Shown: positions 37,602 to 46,378 of the stretch, piece after piece
Numbering within the stretch: position 1 is the stretch's first letter
Layout of the letters: every line of letters starts with the position of its first letter
NCBI GenBank assembly: GCA_028131545.1
Contig: JAOICL010000002.1
Coordinates: 1-64,000 of the forward strand
DNA length: 64,000 nucleotides
Source of the DNA: Vibrio sp.
GTDB taxonomy: Bacteria; Pseudomonadota; Gammaproteobacteria; Enterobacterales; Vibrionaceae
Direction: 5' to 3'
The notes under the pieces: generated by a model
The model's database searches: none
Told to the model about the DNA's origin: nothing
Seen by the model: only the letters and a program-made list of their open reading frames with translations
Position numbers and translations under genes: made by a program

Positions 37602-38795
37602 TTATAAAACTTTACAAGCAAACCCTTTTAGGTAAAAACCTTCAGGGTATGCTGTATCAATTGGGTGGTCAGCAGCCTGTTCAAAGCGCTCAATAAATTT
37701 AACGGTACGGCCGGCGTCTAACGCAGCATCAGCTATAATTTTCTGGAATAAATTTTGATCCATTAAACCTGAACAGGAATAGGTGAGTAGTGTACCACCT
37801 GGATTTAAAATTTGCATGGCCAGCATATTAATATCTTTGTAACCACGACATGCACCATTCAATTGCGCTTTAGTATCAGCAAATTTAGGTGGGTCCATAA
37901 TAACGGTATCAAATTTAGTTCCTTGATCTCGATATTCACGCAATAACTTAAAGACATCCGCATTAAGGAAGACAGCACGTTTTTTACTGATATCAAATTC
38001 ATTCAGTTGAGCATTGGCTTTTGCATTATCGAGTGCGGGTTGTGATACATCAGCATTAATGACACGTTTAACACCAGCTTTTAATGCATATAAACCAAAC
38101 CCACCAGTGTAAGAGAAACAGTTTAATACTTCTTTATCAGTACAGTATTTCATCGCTTGTTGGCGGCTGTCTCTTTGATCTAAATAAAAGCCCGTTTTAT
38201 GACCATTGCAGATGTCGACATTAATCTTGATACCATTTTCTTCAATAACAACGGATTTAGGTGGCTCTTCACCATGCAAGACACCCATACGTTGCTTAAG
38301 ACCTTCTTTTTCACGAATAGCGACATCAGAACGTTCATAAATAGGGTGATCAGGGAAAACTGAAATTAATGCATCCGTTAGGTTCTGCATTTGATGCTCA
38401 GCACCGGCACTGAGTAATTGGCAAACCAAGTAGTTCTGGTATTTATCAATCGTAATACCAGGCAAACCATCGGATTCACCGGCAATAAGACGATAGCCAG
38501 TCAAGCCATCACGAGCAATAATATCATTTCTCAGTAGTTGTGCGTCTTCTAATCGATTAATGAAGAATTGAGTATCGATCTCTTCTTTTTTAAAACTCCA
38601 TATACGGGCTCTAATTTGCGAATGGGGTGAGTAAGCTGCTTTTGCTAACCATTTCCCTGCATTAGAATACACATCAACCGTTTCACCTAACGTTGGTTCA
38701 CCTTCCACTCTTTCAATTCCTCGAGAAAAGATCCAAGGGTGTCGGCGTAATACGCTTTTTTCTCTGCCTTTAACAAGGTAAATACGAGTGGTCAT
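37602..38795 (-). CDS. rlmI: 23S rRNA m5C1962 methyltransferase RlmI
   Basis: Wait-free call by motif: 397 residues from ATG at 38793-38795 ([27 protein letters not shown]), E. coli RlmI being 396. A PUA domain occupies about residues 1-80. The SAM-dependent fold contains [14 protein letters not shown] (motif I), DPPKF (motif IV) and a catalytic Cys in LTYSCSGLM (motif VI). It methylates C1962 of 23S rRNA. GAGAGA lies about eight bases before the start. The gene is in the same block as tusE and yccA, as in E. coli, though acyP, which lies between rlmI and tusE there, is not found here. Confidence 0.94.
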   Translation of the reverse strand: MTTRIYLVKGREKSVLRRHPWIFSRGIERVEGEPTLGETVDVYSNAGKWLAKAAYSPHSQIRARIWSFKKEEIDTQFFINRLEDAQLLRNDIIARDGLTGYRLIAGESDGLPGITIDKYQNYLVCQLLSAGAEHQMQNLTDALISVFPDHPIYERSDVAIREKEGLKQRMGVLHGEEPPKSVVIEENGIKINVDICNGHKTGFYLDQRDSRQQAMKYCTDKEVLNCFSYTGGFGLYALKAGVKRVINADVSQPALDNAKANAQLNEFDISKKRAVFLNADVFKLLREYRDQGTKFDTVIMDPPKFADTKAQLNGACRGYKDINMLAMQILNPGGTLLTYSCSGLMDQNLFQKIIADAALDAGRTVKFIERFEQAADHPIDTAYPEGFYLKGFACKVL

Positions 38796-38925
38796 AGTGT
38801 CTCTCTTTAGTCGTGTGAAATGCATGGCTCGGGTGTTGGGCGATGTTCACTTTAAAAATGGTACTGGATCTTGTCATTGAAATCCGTATAGAACAGTGTG
38901 TCTAGGATTTCTTTATTATGGTTTT

Positions 38926-39023
38926 GTTGCAAGTATTTAGTTACAAGCACTTAGTTACAAACATTGATTTATAAGCACTAAGTATTGATTTATAAGCACT
39001 AAGCATTGTGTTACAAGCATTTA
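38926..39023. repeat. 14/21-bp repeats overlapping the tusE 3' end
   Basis: The 14-bp unit GTTACAAGCATTTA at 39010-39023 is the end of tusE (minus strand: last codons plus stop). Related units lie at 38926-38939, 38940-38953 and 38954-38967, and two copies of TTTATAAGCACTAA (38968-38981, 38989-39002) are each followed by a 7-bp RYATTGW element (21-bp period). Confidence 0.85.
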
Positions 39024-39340
39024 GCTGGCTTAGGTAAACCCGCTAATTTCGTGGCTTGTTTCGCTGGGCCTTGCTTAAAAAGCTTAAATAAATACTTGCT
39101 GTTACCCTTCTCAGGGCCGTGTTTTTTTTCAATAGCCTTAACGAGCATTCGTACGGCAGGAGAAGTATTAAACTCTTCATAGAAATCTCTAACAAAGAGA
39201 ACAATTTCAAGATGCGCTTCGGTCAGTTCAATGCCTTCACTTTCCGCAAGGATTGAGACCATATCTACATGCCAATCGGTATAGTTCAGTAAGTAGCCTT
39301 GAGCATCAGTTTCTATATGTTTTCCATTGAATTCAAACAT
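39011..39340 (-). CDS. tusE: Sulfur relay protein TusE
   Basis: 109 residues of the DsrC/TusE family. The conserved core is [22 protein letters not shown] and [27 protein letters not shown]. The C-terminal arm ends AKCL with the sulfur-accepting Cys108, as in E. coli. TusE takes persulfide sulfur from TusBCD and passes it to MnmA for tRNA 2-thiouridine synthesis. The last codons, including the one for Cys108, are part of the repeat array that continues beyond the stop. Confidence 0.95.
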   Translation of the reverse strand: MFEFNGKHIETDAQGYLLNYTDWHVDMVSILAESEGIELTEAHLEIVLFVRDFYEEFNTSPAVRMLVKAIEKKHGPEKGNSKYLFKLFKQGPAKQATKLAGLPKPAKCL

Positions 39341-39457
39341 GACGTTACTTTAATTAGGTTGAATAATGTGACGTAAGTATACACATAAACCATTGGAATA
39401 GGCAGGGTTTCATTGATATAAACTGAATCAAGGGAAGAGGGTATTCAGCGATATGGA

Positions 39458-39491
39458 TAAAAAAATCCCTAAGCTTTTAGGCTTAGGGATT
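39458..39491 (-). terminator. Intrinsic terminator after yccA
   Basis: AATCCCTAAGC (39464-39474) pairs perfectly with GCTTAGGGATT (39481-39491) around a six-base loop; on the minus strand a T-run follows (A-run at 39458-39465). Confidence 0.9.
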
Positions 39492-39542
39492 AAATTATCA
39501 ATCAAAGTGAGTGTTTAACGTAACGTTATACTCGAACTAAGA

Positions 39543-40208
39543 TTAATCGTCGTTATTCATAATGCCTAGGATGCTTAGCAAGCTTAGGAAGATATTATAA
39601 ATAGAGACATATAAAGTGACTGCTGCCGAAATGTAGCTAGTTTCACCACCACGAACAATTGACTGAGTTGTCATCAAAATTGCCATTGTAGAGAATACAA
39701 TGAATAGGCTGCTAAGCGCGAGTGAAAGAATCGGTGATTGTAAGAAGATACTTGCAATCATACCGACAACTAATACGACAAACAAAGATAGCATTAAGCC
39801 ACCTAACATTGATAGATCACGTTTAGTCGTTAGTGCGTACATAGACGCCGCCATTACAGTAATCGCCGTTCCGCCTAATGCCGTCACTACAGCATCACCC
39901 ATGCCTGCTGCAAGATACGAGTTTACAATCGGCCCTAATGTATAACCCATAAAGCCAGTTAGTAGGAAAGTAAATACCAGACCCATTCCATTGTTACGGT
40001 TCTTTTCTGTTAGGAAAAGTAATCCATAGAAACCAACCAGTGTAATGATTAAACCAGGGTGCGGTAAATTCATTGACATAGAAACACCCGCAACAAGCGC
40101 TGACCATAATAAAGTCATAGAAAGTAGGGCATAGGTGTTACGCAAAACTTTGTTTGTTTGCAAAGCTCTTTCTTGCGTTGAAGTGTTAGAAAACATTTGG
40201 TTGTTCAT
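39543..40208 (-). CDS. yccA: YccA, Bax-inhibitor-1 family membrane protein
   Basis: 221 residues from ATG at 40206-40208 with GAGGAAC just upstream. After a polar N-terminus (MNNQMFSNTSTQERALQTNKVLRNTYALLSMTL) come seven predicted helices, ending in a short acidic tail. In E. coli YccA is a substrate and modulator of the FtsH membrane protease. Conserved next to tusE. Confidence 0.93.
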   Translation of the reverse strand: MNNQMFSNTSTQERALQTNKVLRNTYALLSMTLLWSALVAGVSMSMNLPHPGLIITLVGFYGLLFLTEKNRNNGMGLVFTFLLTGFMGYTLGPIVNSYLAAGMGDAVVTALGGTAITVMAASMYALTTKRDLSMLGGLMLSLFVVLVVGMIASIFLQSPILSLALSSLFIVFSTMAILMTTQSIVRGGETSYISAAVTLYVSIYNIFLSLLSILGIMNNDD

Positions 40209-40486
40209 GATGTTCCTCATCAAGTCGTCATTGGTGTCAAACAGATATGTTTGAAGTAGATTCGCCAGTATACAAAATGAATCTACGAGTTAAATACTGT
40301 ATACGATCATACCATACTATTATAGTCAGGTACTATCGATTCAAGTACGATTAATTTGAGTCTGCTGTGTTTCGGAACGCACTATCACATAACTATGGGA
40401 TGATGAGTGCCTTAACAGTGGGTCGCATCGCATTATAGATACAACCTTAGAGTCGTAATTTGTCAAAAAGTTCAAGTCGGATAGGA

Positions 40487-41533
40487 TCAGCGCATTGGAG
40501 GTGCATACAGCAATCCTTCATTTAGCCATAAATGATTATATCCTCTGTTAATTTTGAGTGGAGAATTGAAACCTAATGTGCGCTCAAAACTTTCACCATA
40601 GTTACCTACCTTACGCAGGACTTGAAGACTCCATCCTTTATCCAATCCAAGTTTTTCAGCAAAATCTCCATCTAAATCAAGTAAGCGTTGAATAACCGGT
40701 TCAACACTGGATCGCATGGCATCGACATTTTTAGAACTCACACCATATTCTTCGGCATTAATCATTAAAAATAGTGTCCATTTCGCAATGTTATACCATT
40801 GCTGATCGCCCATCTTAACAGCAGGTCCTAATGGTTCCTTTGAAATGAGAGTATTGAGTACGACTGCTGAATTAGGATCTTGTAATTGCAGCCTCAATCC
40901 ATAAAGGCCAGAGGCATCACTGGTGAAAGCATCACATCGATTAGCATCTAACCCTTTAATGGCTTTAATGGAAGTATCATAAACAATTTCTTTATAGGTT
41001 AAACTGTGTTTATTAAAGTAGTCCCTAAGGTTAAGCTGACTGGTTGTATTGGCTGTCACACAGATACGTTTTTTATGCAATTGTTCGGGGGATTGAATAT
41101 TTAAATTCTGCTTTACTAAGATACCTTGGCCATCGTAGTAGTTAATACCAACAAAGTGTATGTTATAGGCGGTATCATGCGACAAACTCCAAGTGGTGTT
41201 TCTTGCTAATACATCGACCTCACCTGACTGAATCGCAGCAAAACGTTCTGTTGGGGTTAGAGGAATATAATTTACGTAGGTTTTGTCTCCAAAAATAGCA
41301 GAGGAGAGGGCTTGGCAATATTCAACATCGAGCCCTTCCCATTGACCTTTGCTGTTCGCTTTAGAAAAGCCAGTAATACCGGTGCTAACCCCACAATTGA
41401 TAAACCCCCTTTCTTTTACTTTGTCGAGCGTTTCTCCGGCATAAGCGTGTTGTGATAATGAAGAGGATGCAAAAATCAATAAACCATAAAACGTCTTTTT
41501 GCTGATAAAAGTATCAATTGTATTGATTAACAT
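40487..41533 (-). CDS. Periplasmic amino-acid-binding protein (AapJ/GltI class)
   Basis: 348 residues from ATG at 41531-41533. Signal peptide to about residue 32 (SSLSQHAYA/GETL). Family 3 solute-binding protein: LDKVKERGFINCGVS, then GFSKANSKGQWEGLDVEYCQALSSAIFG, and NYGESFERTLG near the end, characteristic of the AapJ-type general L-amino-acid binding proteins. No permease or ATPase genes lie next to it, so it is an orphan or serves a distant transporter. Confidence 0.88.
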   Translation of the reverse strand: MLINTIDTFISKKTFYGLLIFASSSLSQHAYAGETLDKVKERGFINCGVSTGITGFSKANSKGQWEGLDVEYCQALSSAIFGDKTYVNYIPLTPTERFAAIQSGEVDVLARNTTWSLSHDTAYNIHFVGINYYDGQGILVKQNLNIQSPEQLHKKRICVTANTTSQLNLRDYFNKHSLTYKEIVYDTSIKAIKGLDANRCDAFTSDASGLYGLRLQLQDPNSAVVLNTLISKEPLGPAVKMGDQQWYNIAKWTLFLMINAEEYGVSSKNVDAMRSSVEPVIQRLLDLDGDFAEKLGLDKGWSLQVLRKVGNYGESFERTLGFNSPLKINRGYNHLWLNEGLLYAPPMR

Positions 41534-41658
41534 GATCAAGGTCTCAAATGAACGGGTTTATTATAGGTTAGAACTCAATATCCTTTCCCTCAATTGATTT
41601 GGTTAAGTTAAGCTGTATTTTGTGATGATGAACCTTAATGACGTAATAGGAATTCGAT

Positions 41659-42627
41659 ATGCGATATTTTCCACTGTTTTATCAATTGACGAATAAGCCC
41701 GTCTTAGTTGTTGGCGGCGGTGATGTCGCCAGCCGTAAAGTGGAGGCGTTATGTAAAGCAAATGCCATGGTAACCATCATTTCACCGACGCTATCAGAAG
41801 AATTGCAACAAAGAGTGAAACAGAAAGAATGCGTATGGATGCAGCAGGAATATACGAAAGGGAGCATTACAAATCATTACGTTCAAGTTTGGGCAACAAC
41901 AAACAATTCAACGTTAAACCATCAAATCTATGACGACGCAAAAGCGCGTCATATTATGGTTAATGTTGTTGATGATTTACCTTATTGTGACTTTATTACT
42001 CCAGCGATGGTCAACCGAGGCCAAGTACAAATTGCTATTTCAAGCGGTGGAGCATCACCGGTCTTAATTCGTAATATTCGCCGTCAAATCGAATCGTTAC
42101 TCCCACAAAATACCGCTTTGTTAAGTCGATTTGCAGAAAAAAAAAGAACGAGAATAAAGCAGTATAAACCGTCTATCGATGAACGTAGGATTTTTTGGGA
42201 GCAATTTTTTGCGCTTTCAGAGGTCAAAGGTGCAGAGACAGAAAGTGAATTAATGGCTTCCTTTGAACAATTGTTGACGCAAAAGGTAGAACGAAAATTA
42301 CACTACTCATTCATTGTTTATGGCGATGATATTGAATTGTTGTCGATTAAAGCATTAAGAACAATGCAGCAAGCGGAGCATATTGCCATTCATGTTGATG
42401 CCCCTGAAGCTTTACTTGATTACTGTCGACGAGATGCCAGCCGCAGTACGTTTCAATTAGATAACTTGGCTAAACAGGCTAGCTTGAATGATTTAATACA
42501 ATCAGTACCCACATTATCTGAGACTTATATGTACGTAATGTTGATTAAGGAAGAGAGTATAAAGTCATTATCGCTGGAGGAGTGCGAGAACAGTCATCAT
42601 ATCAGTGTATTTAGAGCTCATGACTAG
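41659..42627 (+). CDS. Siroheme synthase N-terminal half with a decayed SUMT-like remainder
   Basis: 322 residues. Residues 1-150 are the precorrin-2 dehydrogenase/sirohydrochlorin ferrochelatase module (Met8/CysG-N): VLVVGGGDVASRKVEAL Rossmann loop, NVVDDLPYCDFITPA with the catalytic Asp, and IAISSGGASPVLIRNIR. Residues about 150-205 are the CysG dimerisation helices. From about 212 the sequence FIVYGDDIELLSIKALRTMQQAEHIAIH, then CRRDASR, follows the start of the CysG methyltransferase half but lacks its GxGxGD motif and stops after about 100 residues. Methylation of uroporphyrinogen must come from another gene. Confidence 0.85.
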   Translation: MRYFPLFYQLTNKPVLVVGGGDVASRKVEALCKANAMVTIISPTLSEELQQRVKQKECVWMQQEYTKGSITNHYVQVWATTNNSTLNHQIYDDAKARHIMVNVVDDLPYCDFITPAMVNRGQVQIAISSGGASPVLIRNIRRQIESLLPQNTALLSRFAEKKRTRIKQYKPSIDERRIFWEQFFALSEVKGAETESELMASFEQLLTQKVERKLHYSFIVYGDDIELLSIKALRTMQQAEHIAIHVDAPEALLDYCRRDASRSTFQLDNLAKQASLNDLIQSVPTLSETYMYVMLIKEESIKSLSLEECENSHHISVFRAHD

Positions 42628-42735
42628 TCTTATTTGAAATACATGTCCATTGAAAAAGGTAATCAATGAAATGATACACAATGAAATAATAGACCTTGTT
42701 TGTTAGCACCTATTATTTCATTAATATGTGATTTT

Positions 42736-42774
42736 ACTTTTAGGTTCGATCGACCTTACTTTCAGGTTAGATCG
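42736..42774. repeat. Two-copy direct repeat beyond the yajQ stop
   Basis: ACTTTTAGGTTCGATCG (42736-42752) recurs as ACTTTCAGGTTAGATCG (42758-42774), period 22. The TTCGATC/GATCGAA parts can also pair and may act as a weak yajQ terminator. Confidence 0.7.
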
Positions 42775-42782
42775 AATTTAGA

Positions 42783-43271
42783 TTAATCACGGAAGTTTTC
42801 GAATTGAAAAGGTTGCCCCAGTTCTTCTGCTGCACGTACTTCAGCAATAGCGGCTTGTAAGTCATCTCTTTTCTTACCCGTAACTCGTACTTTTTCACCT
42901 TGTATCGAGGCTTGTACCTTAATTTTTTTATCTTTAAGTAGTTTAACCACTTTTTTTGCAATAGGGGTTTCAATACCTTGCTTAAAGACAACTAATTGAG
43001 TCCAGTTTTTACCCGTTACATCCGGGTCTTTTGCTTCCATAGCATTTACATCGACATTACGCTTCGTTAGGTTAGAGCGTAAAATGTCTCGCATTTGCTG
43101 TAACTGGAAATCACCTTCAGCAGCTAACTTAACTGATTCATCTTTTTGCATTTCAAAAGAGGCAGTGACACCACGGAAGTCATAACGATTAGTCAGTTCA
43201 CGAGTGGCGTTGTCTACCGCGTTATTCAGCTCGACGGTATTAATTTCAGAAACAATGTCAAACGATGGCAT
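42783..43271 (-). CDS. yajQ: YajQ family nucleotide-binding protein
   Basis: 162 residues with the family's N-terminal [34 protein letters not shown] and C-terminal [21 protein letters not shown]. Two ferredoxin-like domains. YajQ proteins bind nucleotides or tRNA and in Xanthomonas and Pseudomonas bind cyclic di-GMP and act as effector co-regulators. Monocistronic, cytoplasmic. Confidence 0.94.
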   Translation of the reverse strand: MPSFDIVSEINTVELNNAVDNATRELTNRYDFRGVTASFEMQKDESVKLAAEGDFQLQQMRDILRSNLTKRNVDVNAMEAKDPDVTGKNWTQLVVFKQGIETPIAKKVVKLLKDKKIKVQASIQGEKVRVTGKKRDDLQAAIAEVRAAEELGQPFQFENFRD

Positions 43272-43454
43272 GATGAGTCCTTATAAAATAAATTTAATGA
43301 AACAGTCTGCTTAATGCGCCGTTTCAAACAAGTGAGTATAGAAAGTAACTTGGGGGCAAGATAACGTAAATCAACTTAAAGTTGAATAAATACTTGTATT
43401 GTTAAGGTTAACTCAGTATCTTCAAAACAGCTATAAAATACTATCGGAGTGGTA

Positions 43455-44351
43455 ATGTCTTCAACCAATTCTCAGGCTCTGAACGCGAGTCTTCCTCTTA
43501 GTTACATTTTCCCAAATGAAGGAACAACGCAAGAAGGTCAACATTCATCTTACGCGTATATTCAACTATCTGATTTTGTGACAGGGTCACTTTTCTATCA
43601 TCCAGCATTGGCGGCTGAAAAGGTAAAACAGTTAGACTCATCTGCAGCAGCTGGTTTGTCGGCGATTATTGGTGATCAGCAACCTGATACTTATTTTATT
43701 GAGTCCATCGTTAATCAAATTACACAGGCTCCATCGCTAAAAGACAAAACACTGCGTATTGTTCTTGGTCATTTGGATTCATCGGCGTACAGTTCATTAA
43801 TTGGTGGTGATCTATTCCATAAGGAAACAAACCCACAACTGGGTTTACGTGGTGTATCGCTATACGCAACCGATGAGTATACTTCTGCTTTTTCTTTAGA
43901 ATGCAGTGTGATTAAGATACTTCGTACACAGGGTTTCAAAATTGAAATTGTTGTTCCTTATGTTCGTACGTTGTCTGATGCAGCTAAAGTGATCGATTTA
44001 CTGGCAGAGCAAGGGTTGCCACGCGGGCTTGATGGTTTGAAAGTTCTGTTTTCTATTGAACAACCGTCATCAGCACTTATGGTTGATCGTCTTTTGCATT
44101 ATTTTGATGGTGTTGTGTTAAATCTTGATTCTCTAACACAGTCTATTTTTGCTATCGACATCAATATAGAAGCGCTTCGTTCACATTTTGATCCTGAAAG
44201 TGAAGTGATTTTAGATTTAGCAACAAAAGTGGTTAAGGCCGTACAAAAGGCAAATAAGCCGCTAACGCTGAAAATCTCAGATTTAGCAACTTACCCTAAG
44301 CTACAACACTTTATTTTAGACAAACATATCCATCAAGTTGCTAGCTATTAA
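43455..44351 (+). CDS. Stand-alone PEP synthase-like barrel, probable pseudo-enzyme
   Basis: 298 residues from ATG 43455 (GGAG five bases upstream). From about residue 115 it follows the C-terminal barrel of PEP synthase: LIGGDLFHKETNPQLGLRGVSLY, then FSLECSVIKILR, IVVPYVRTLSDA, and FSIEQPSSALMVDRLLHYFDG. The PpsA segment GSNDMTQ is here NLDSLTQ, so the metal-binding Asp is replaced, and the ICGQ motif with the catalytic Cys is absent. ATP-grasp and His domains are missing too. It cannot make PEP by the known mechanism; a binding or regulatory role is possible. Confidence 0.8.
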   Translation: MSSTNSQALNASLPLSYIFPNEGTTQEGQHSSYAYIQLSDFVTGSLFYHPALAAEKVKQLDSSAAAGLSAIIGDQQPDTYFIESIVNQITQAPSLKDKTLRIVLGHLDSSAYSSLIGGDLFHKETNPQLGLRGVSLYATDEYTSAFSLECSVIKILRTQGFKIEIVVPYVRTLSDAAKVIDLLAEQGLPRGLDGLKVLFSIEQPSSALMVDRLLHYFDGVVLNLDSLTQSIFAIDINIEALRSHFDPESEVILDLATKVVKAVQKANKPLTLKISDLATYPKLQHFILDKHIHQVASY

Positions 44352-44455
44352 GTTGCTCGCTATTAACTCGATAAAGCGGTTTTTTAACTAAACTACACTA
44401 CACAAGTTAAAGTCATTCAATACCGCCATGAATCATCTTTGAGTTGATTAAATTG

Positions 44456-44490
44456 AAAGCCATACGTTATAACAATGTATGGCTTTTTTT
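44456..44490 (+). terminator. Intrinsic terminator after the PEP synthase-like gene
   Basis: AAAGCCATAC (44456-44465) pairs with GTATGGCTTT (44477-44486), with a T-run to 44490. Confidence 0.92.
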
Positions 44491-44568
44491 GTGTTTTTAG
44501 GCTCTTAGGTGCGAAGCACTTCACGAAGGTGTATACTATGACCAAATTGACTAAGAGAAAAAATAAAC

Positions 44569-45408
44569 ATGATTGAAATTGGCAAAGTAAATCGCTTAAC
44601 GATTGTTAAAAAAGCAGATTTTGGTGTTTTTTTAGATGCTGGAGAATTTGGTAATGTTTTATTACCTGTTCGCTTTGTGCCAGAAGACGCGAAAGTTGAA
44701 GATGAAATTGACGCGTTTTTATATTTTGATTCTGAAAATGAAATCGTTGCTACAACGGAAACACCGCTTGCACAAGTTGGCGAGTGGGCAATGATGACGA
44801 TTGATGGCGTGAGCAGTATTGGTGCTTTTGCTGGTTGGGGAATTAAAGCAAAAGATTTATTAATTCCTTTCAGTGAGCAACGAACGCGTTTCCGAGAAGG
44901 TCAGAATGTACTGGTTTATGTCTATCGTGATAAAGCATCTGGTCGTATCGTTGGTACAACGAAATTTAATAAATTACTCGATAAAACAAAGCCTGATTAC
45001 CAAACAAATGAAATGGTCGATCTTATTATTGCTGAACGCAGCGACCTGGGCTTTAAAGCGATTGTTAATGAGCAGCATTGGGGAATGATCTTCCCATCAG
45101 ATGTGTTTGGTAAGCTACACATTGGTAAAAAGCTGAAAGGCTATATTAAAAATATCCGCGAAGACGATAAAATTGATCTTTCTTTGCAAAAGATCGGCGT
45201 TGGTAAAATGGATGATCTTAGTCTTAAAATCCTAGAGACATTAGAGAAAAAGGGCGGTTCATTGCCATTAAGTGATAAATCATCACCAGATGAGATCTTT
45301 GCTGTCTTTAGAACCAGTAAAGGGACATTCAAGAAAACTATTGGTGGCTTATTTAAGCAAGGTAAGATTACCTTATCAAAAGAAGGCATTAGTCTCGTCA
45401 CCAAATAA
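44569..45408 (+). CDS. S1-like RNA-binding protein, CvfB/YitL family
   Basis: 279 residues. Tandem S1-type domains begin at the N-terminus (IGKVNRLTIVKKADFGVFLDAGEFGNVLLPVRFVP) and again near residues 70 and 150 (ERSDLGFKAIVNEQHWGMIFPSDVF). A winged-helix module closes the protein (SPDEIFAVFRTSKGTFKKTIGGLFKQGKI). This is the CvfB arrangement, a cytoplasmic RNA-binding regulator known from Gram-positives; the role in vibrios is not established. A strong terminator follows. Confidence 0.9.
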   Translation: MIEIGKVNRLTIVKKADFGVFLDAGEFGNVLLPVRFVPEDAKVEDEIDAFLYFDSENEIVATTETPLAQVGEWAMMTIDGVSSIGAFAGWGIKAKDLLIPFSEQRTRFREGQNVLVYVYRDKASGRIVGTTKFNKLLDKTKPDYQTNEMVDLIIAERSDLGFKAIVNEQHWGMIFPSDVFGKLHIGKKLKGYIKNIREDDKIDLSLQKIGVGKMDDLSLKILETLEKKGGSLPLSDKSSPDEIFAVFRTSKGTFKKTIGGLFKQGKITLSKEGISLVTK

Positions 45409-45423
45409 CGAGATGACTTGAAG

Positions 45424-45496
45424 AAAAGCCAGTGACTCACTCAGCTCTTATATAGTGTTAACTAGAAAGAGCAGCAGGGGGCACTGGCTTTTTTGG
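45424..45496 (+). terminator. Intrinsic terminator with nested hairpin
   Basis: The outer stem AAAAGCCAGTG (45424-45434) / CACTGGCTTTT (45482-45492) encloses an inner stem GCTCTT / AAGAGC. Ts follow to 45494. Confidence 0.88.
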
Positions 45497-46036
45497 TTTT
45501 TTGAAGTTCTTCATCTTTATTGCAACACATTAAAGACTGCAATAAGCAAGAGTACCTACGTACAACTTAATTCTCTCACTATTCGATACGATAAGTGTTT
45601 TTATGTGTATTGGCTGCCTAACACCCTTCCATTTCTTAAGATACAAACTACCCTGCGCTATACACTATAGCTGTCACGAAAGTCATCACAGTGATGATGT
45701 TTGAGCATGTAATTTGTTTATTAAATCTCATCATTTCCCAATCCCATAGTTAAGTGTGAATTTTTAATATAACAAAGGCACATGATTAAAACCGCGTGAC
45801 TAACATCACACTTGCGTACGAATCTTAAAATTCTAGGAATGGCGGCTGATCGGTGTTTGGGGTCGTAGGGAGATTGGGGATTGATAAGACAAGTGATGCA
45901 TATCTGGTTTTTGGGGTGAGAATAGGGAGTCTGTGCGAGTTGAGTCGTGTATTTTAAGTTTTGGAATTGAGGGGGTAATGAGGGAAGGGTATGTTGTTTA
46001 CGTTAAATTAATACACACTTAGCGGCAGGGATGGTA
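45497..46036 (+). other. Gene-poor left flank of the cassette region
   Basis: 540 bases without a credible gene; the frame at 45455-45670 has no family features. Notable structure: a 15-base palindrome TCATCACAGTGATGA (45683-45697); an 8-bp inverted repeat AAGTGTGA/TCACACTT (45752-45759, 45806-45813); and a strongly G-rich plus strand from about 45838 to 45990. GTTAAAT at 46002-46008 fits the integron core consensus GTTRRRY, but I find no matching left arm. Confidence 0.5.
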
Positions 46037-46378
46037 ATGGGAGAGATAAAACTCGGTCATTGTAGTACCAACAATATACAGTTTTCAACTGGTGGACGTG
46101 AAGCGTTACGGCAGATACATGATAAAATATCGGCGCATAAAAATATGGTTTATTTGACAGGTGCAACAGCAGTTATTGATGTGCTGGTTAAACAAGGTAA
46201 GCCAATGGATAAACTTTGGAATATTGCTGGCTATGATTGGAAAACCTTTGGTGAGGTGGTATCTGGATTATCAAATACGATACGAGAGCAAATTCGGAAA
46301 ATATCTCACAATCAGTTACTCTTTGGGCCATATAAAGAACGCGCTTTCTGGGAATGTGTAGTACAGGCAACGCTATGA
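46037..46378 (+). CDS. Hypothetical protein of the accessory region
   Basis: 113 residues. ATG 46037 is preferred over ATG 46031 because CAGGG (46026-46030) then lies six bases upstream. No signal peptide or membrane segment; the sequence (GGREALRQIHDKISAHKNMVYLTGATAVIDVLVKQG) is not recognised. Its TGA overlaps the ATG of the next gene (ATGA), so the two are translationally coupled. Confidence 0.65.
   Translation: MGEIKLGHCSTNNIQFSTGGREALRQIHDKISAHKNMVYLTGATAVIDVLVKQGKPMDKLWNIAGYDWKTFGEVVSGLSNTIREQIRKISHNQLLFGPYKERAFWECVVQATL

Noticed and set aside
45455-45670. 71-codon frame after the CvfB-like gene
   Set aside because: It starts inside a terminator hairpin and has no protein-like pattern.
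45752-46008. TATAACAAAGGCACATG ... GTTAAAT as an attC
   Set aside because: The ends are about 240 bp apart and the arms are not complementary, beyond what an attC allows.
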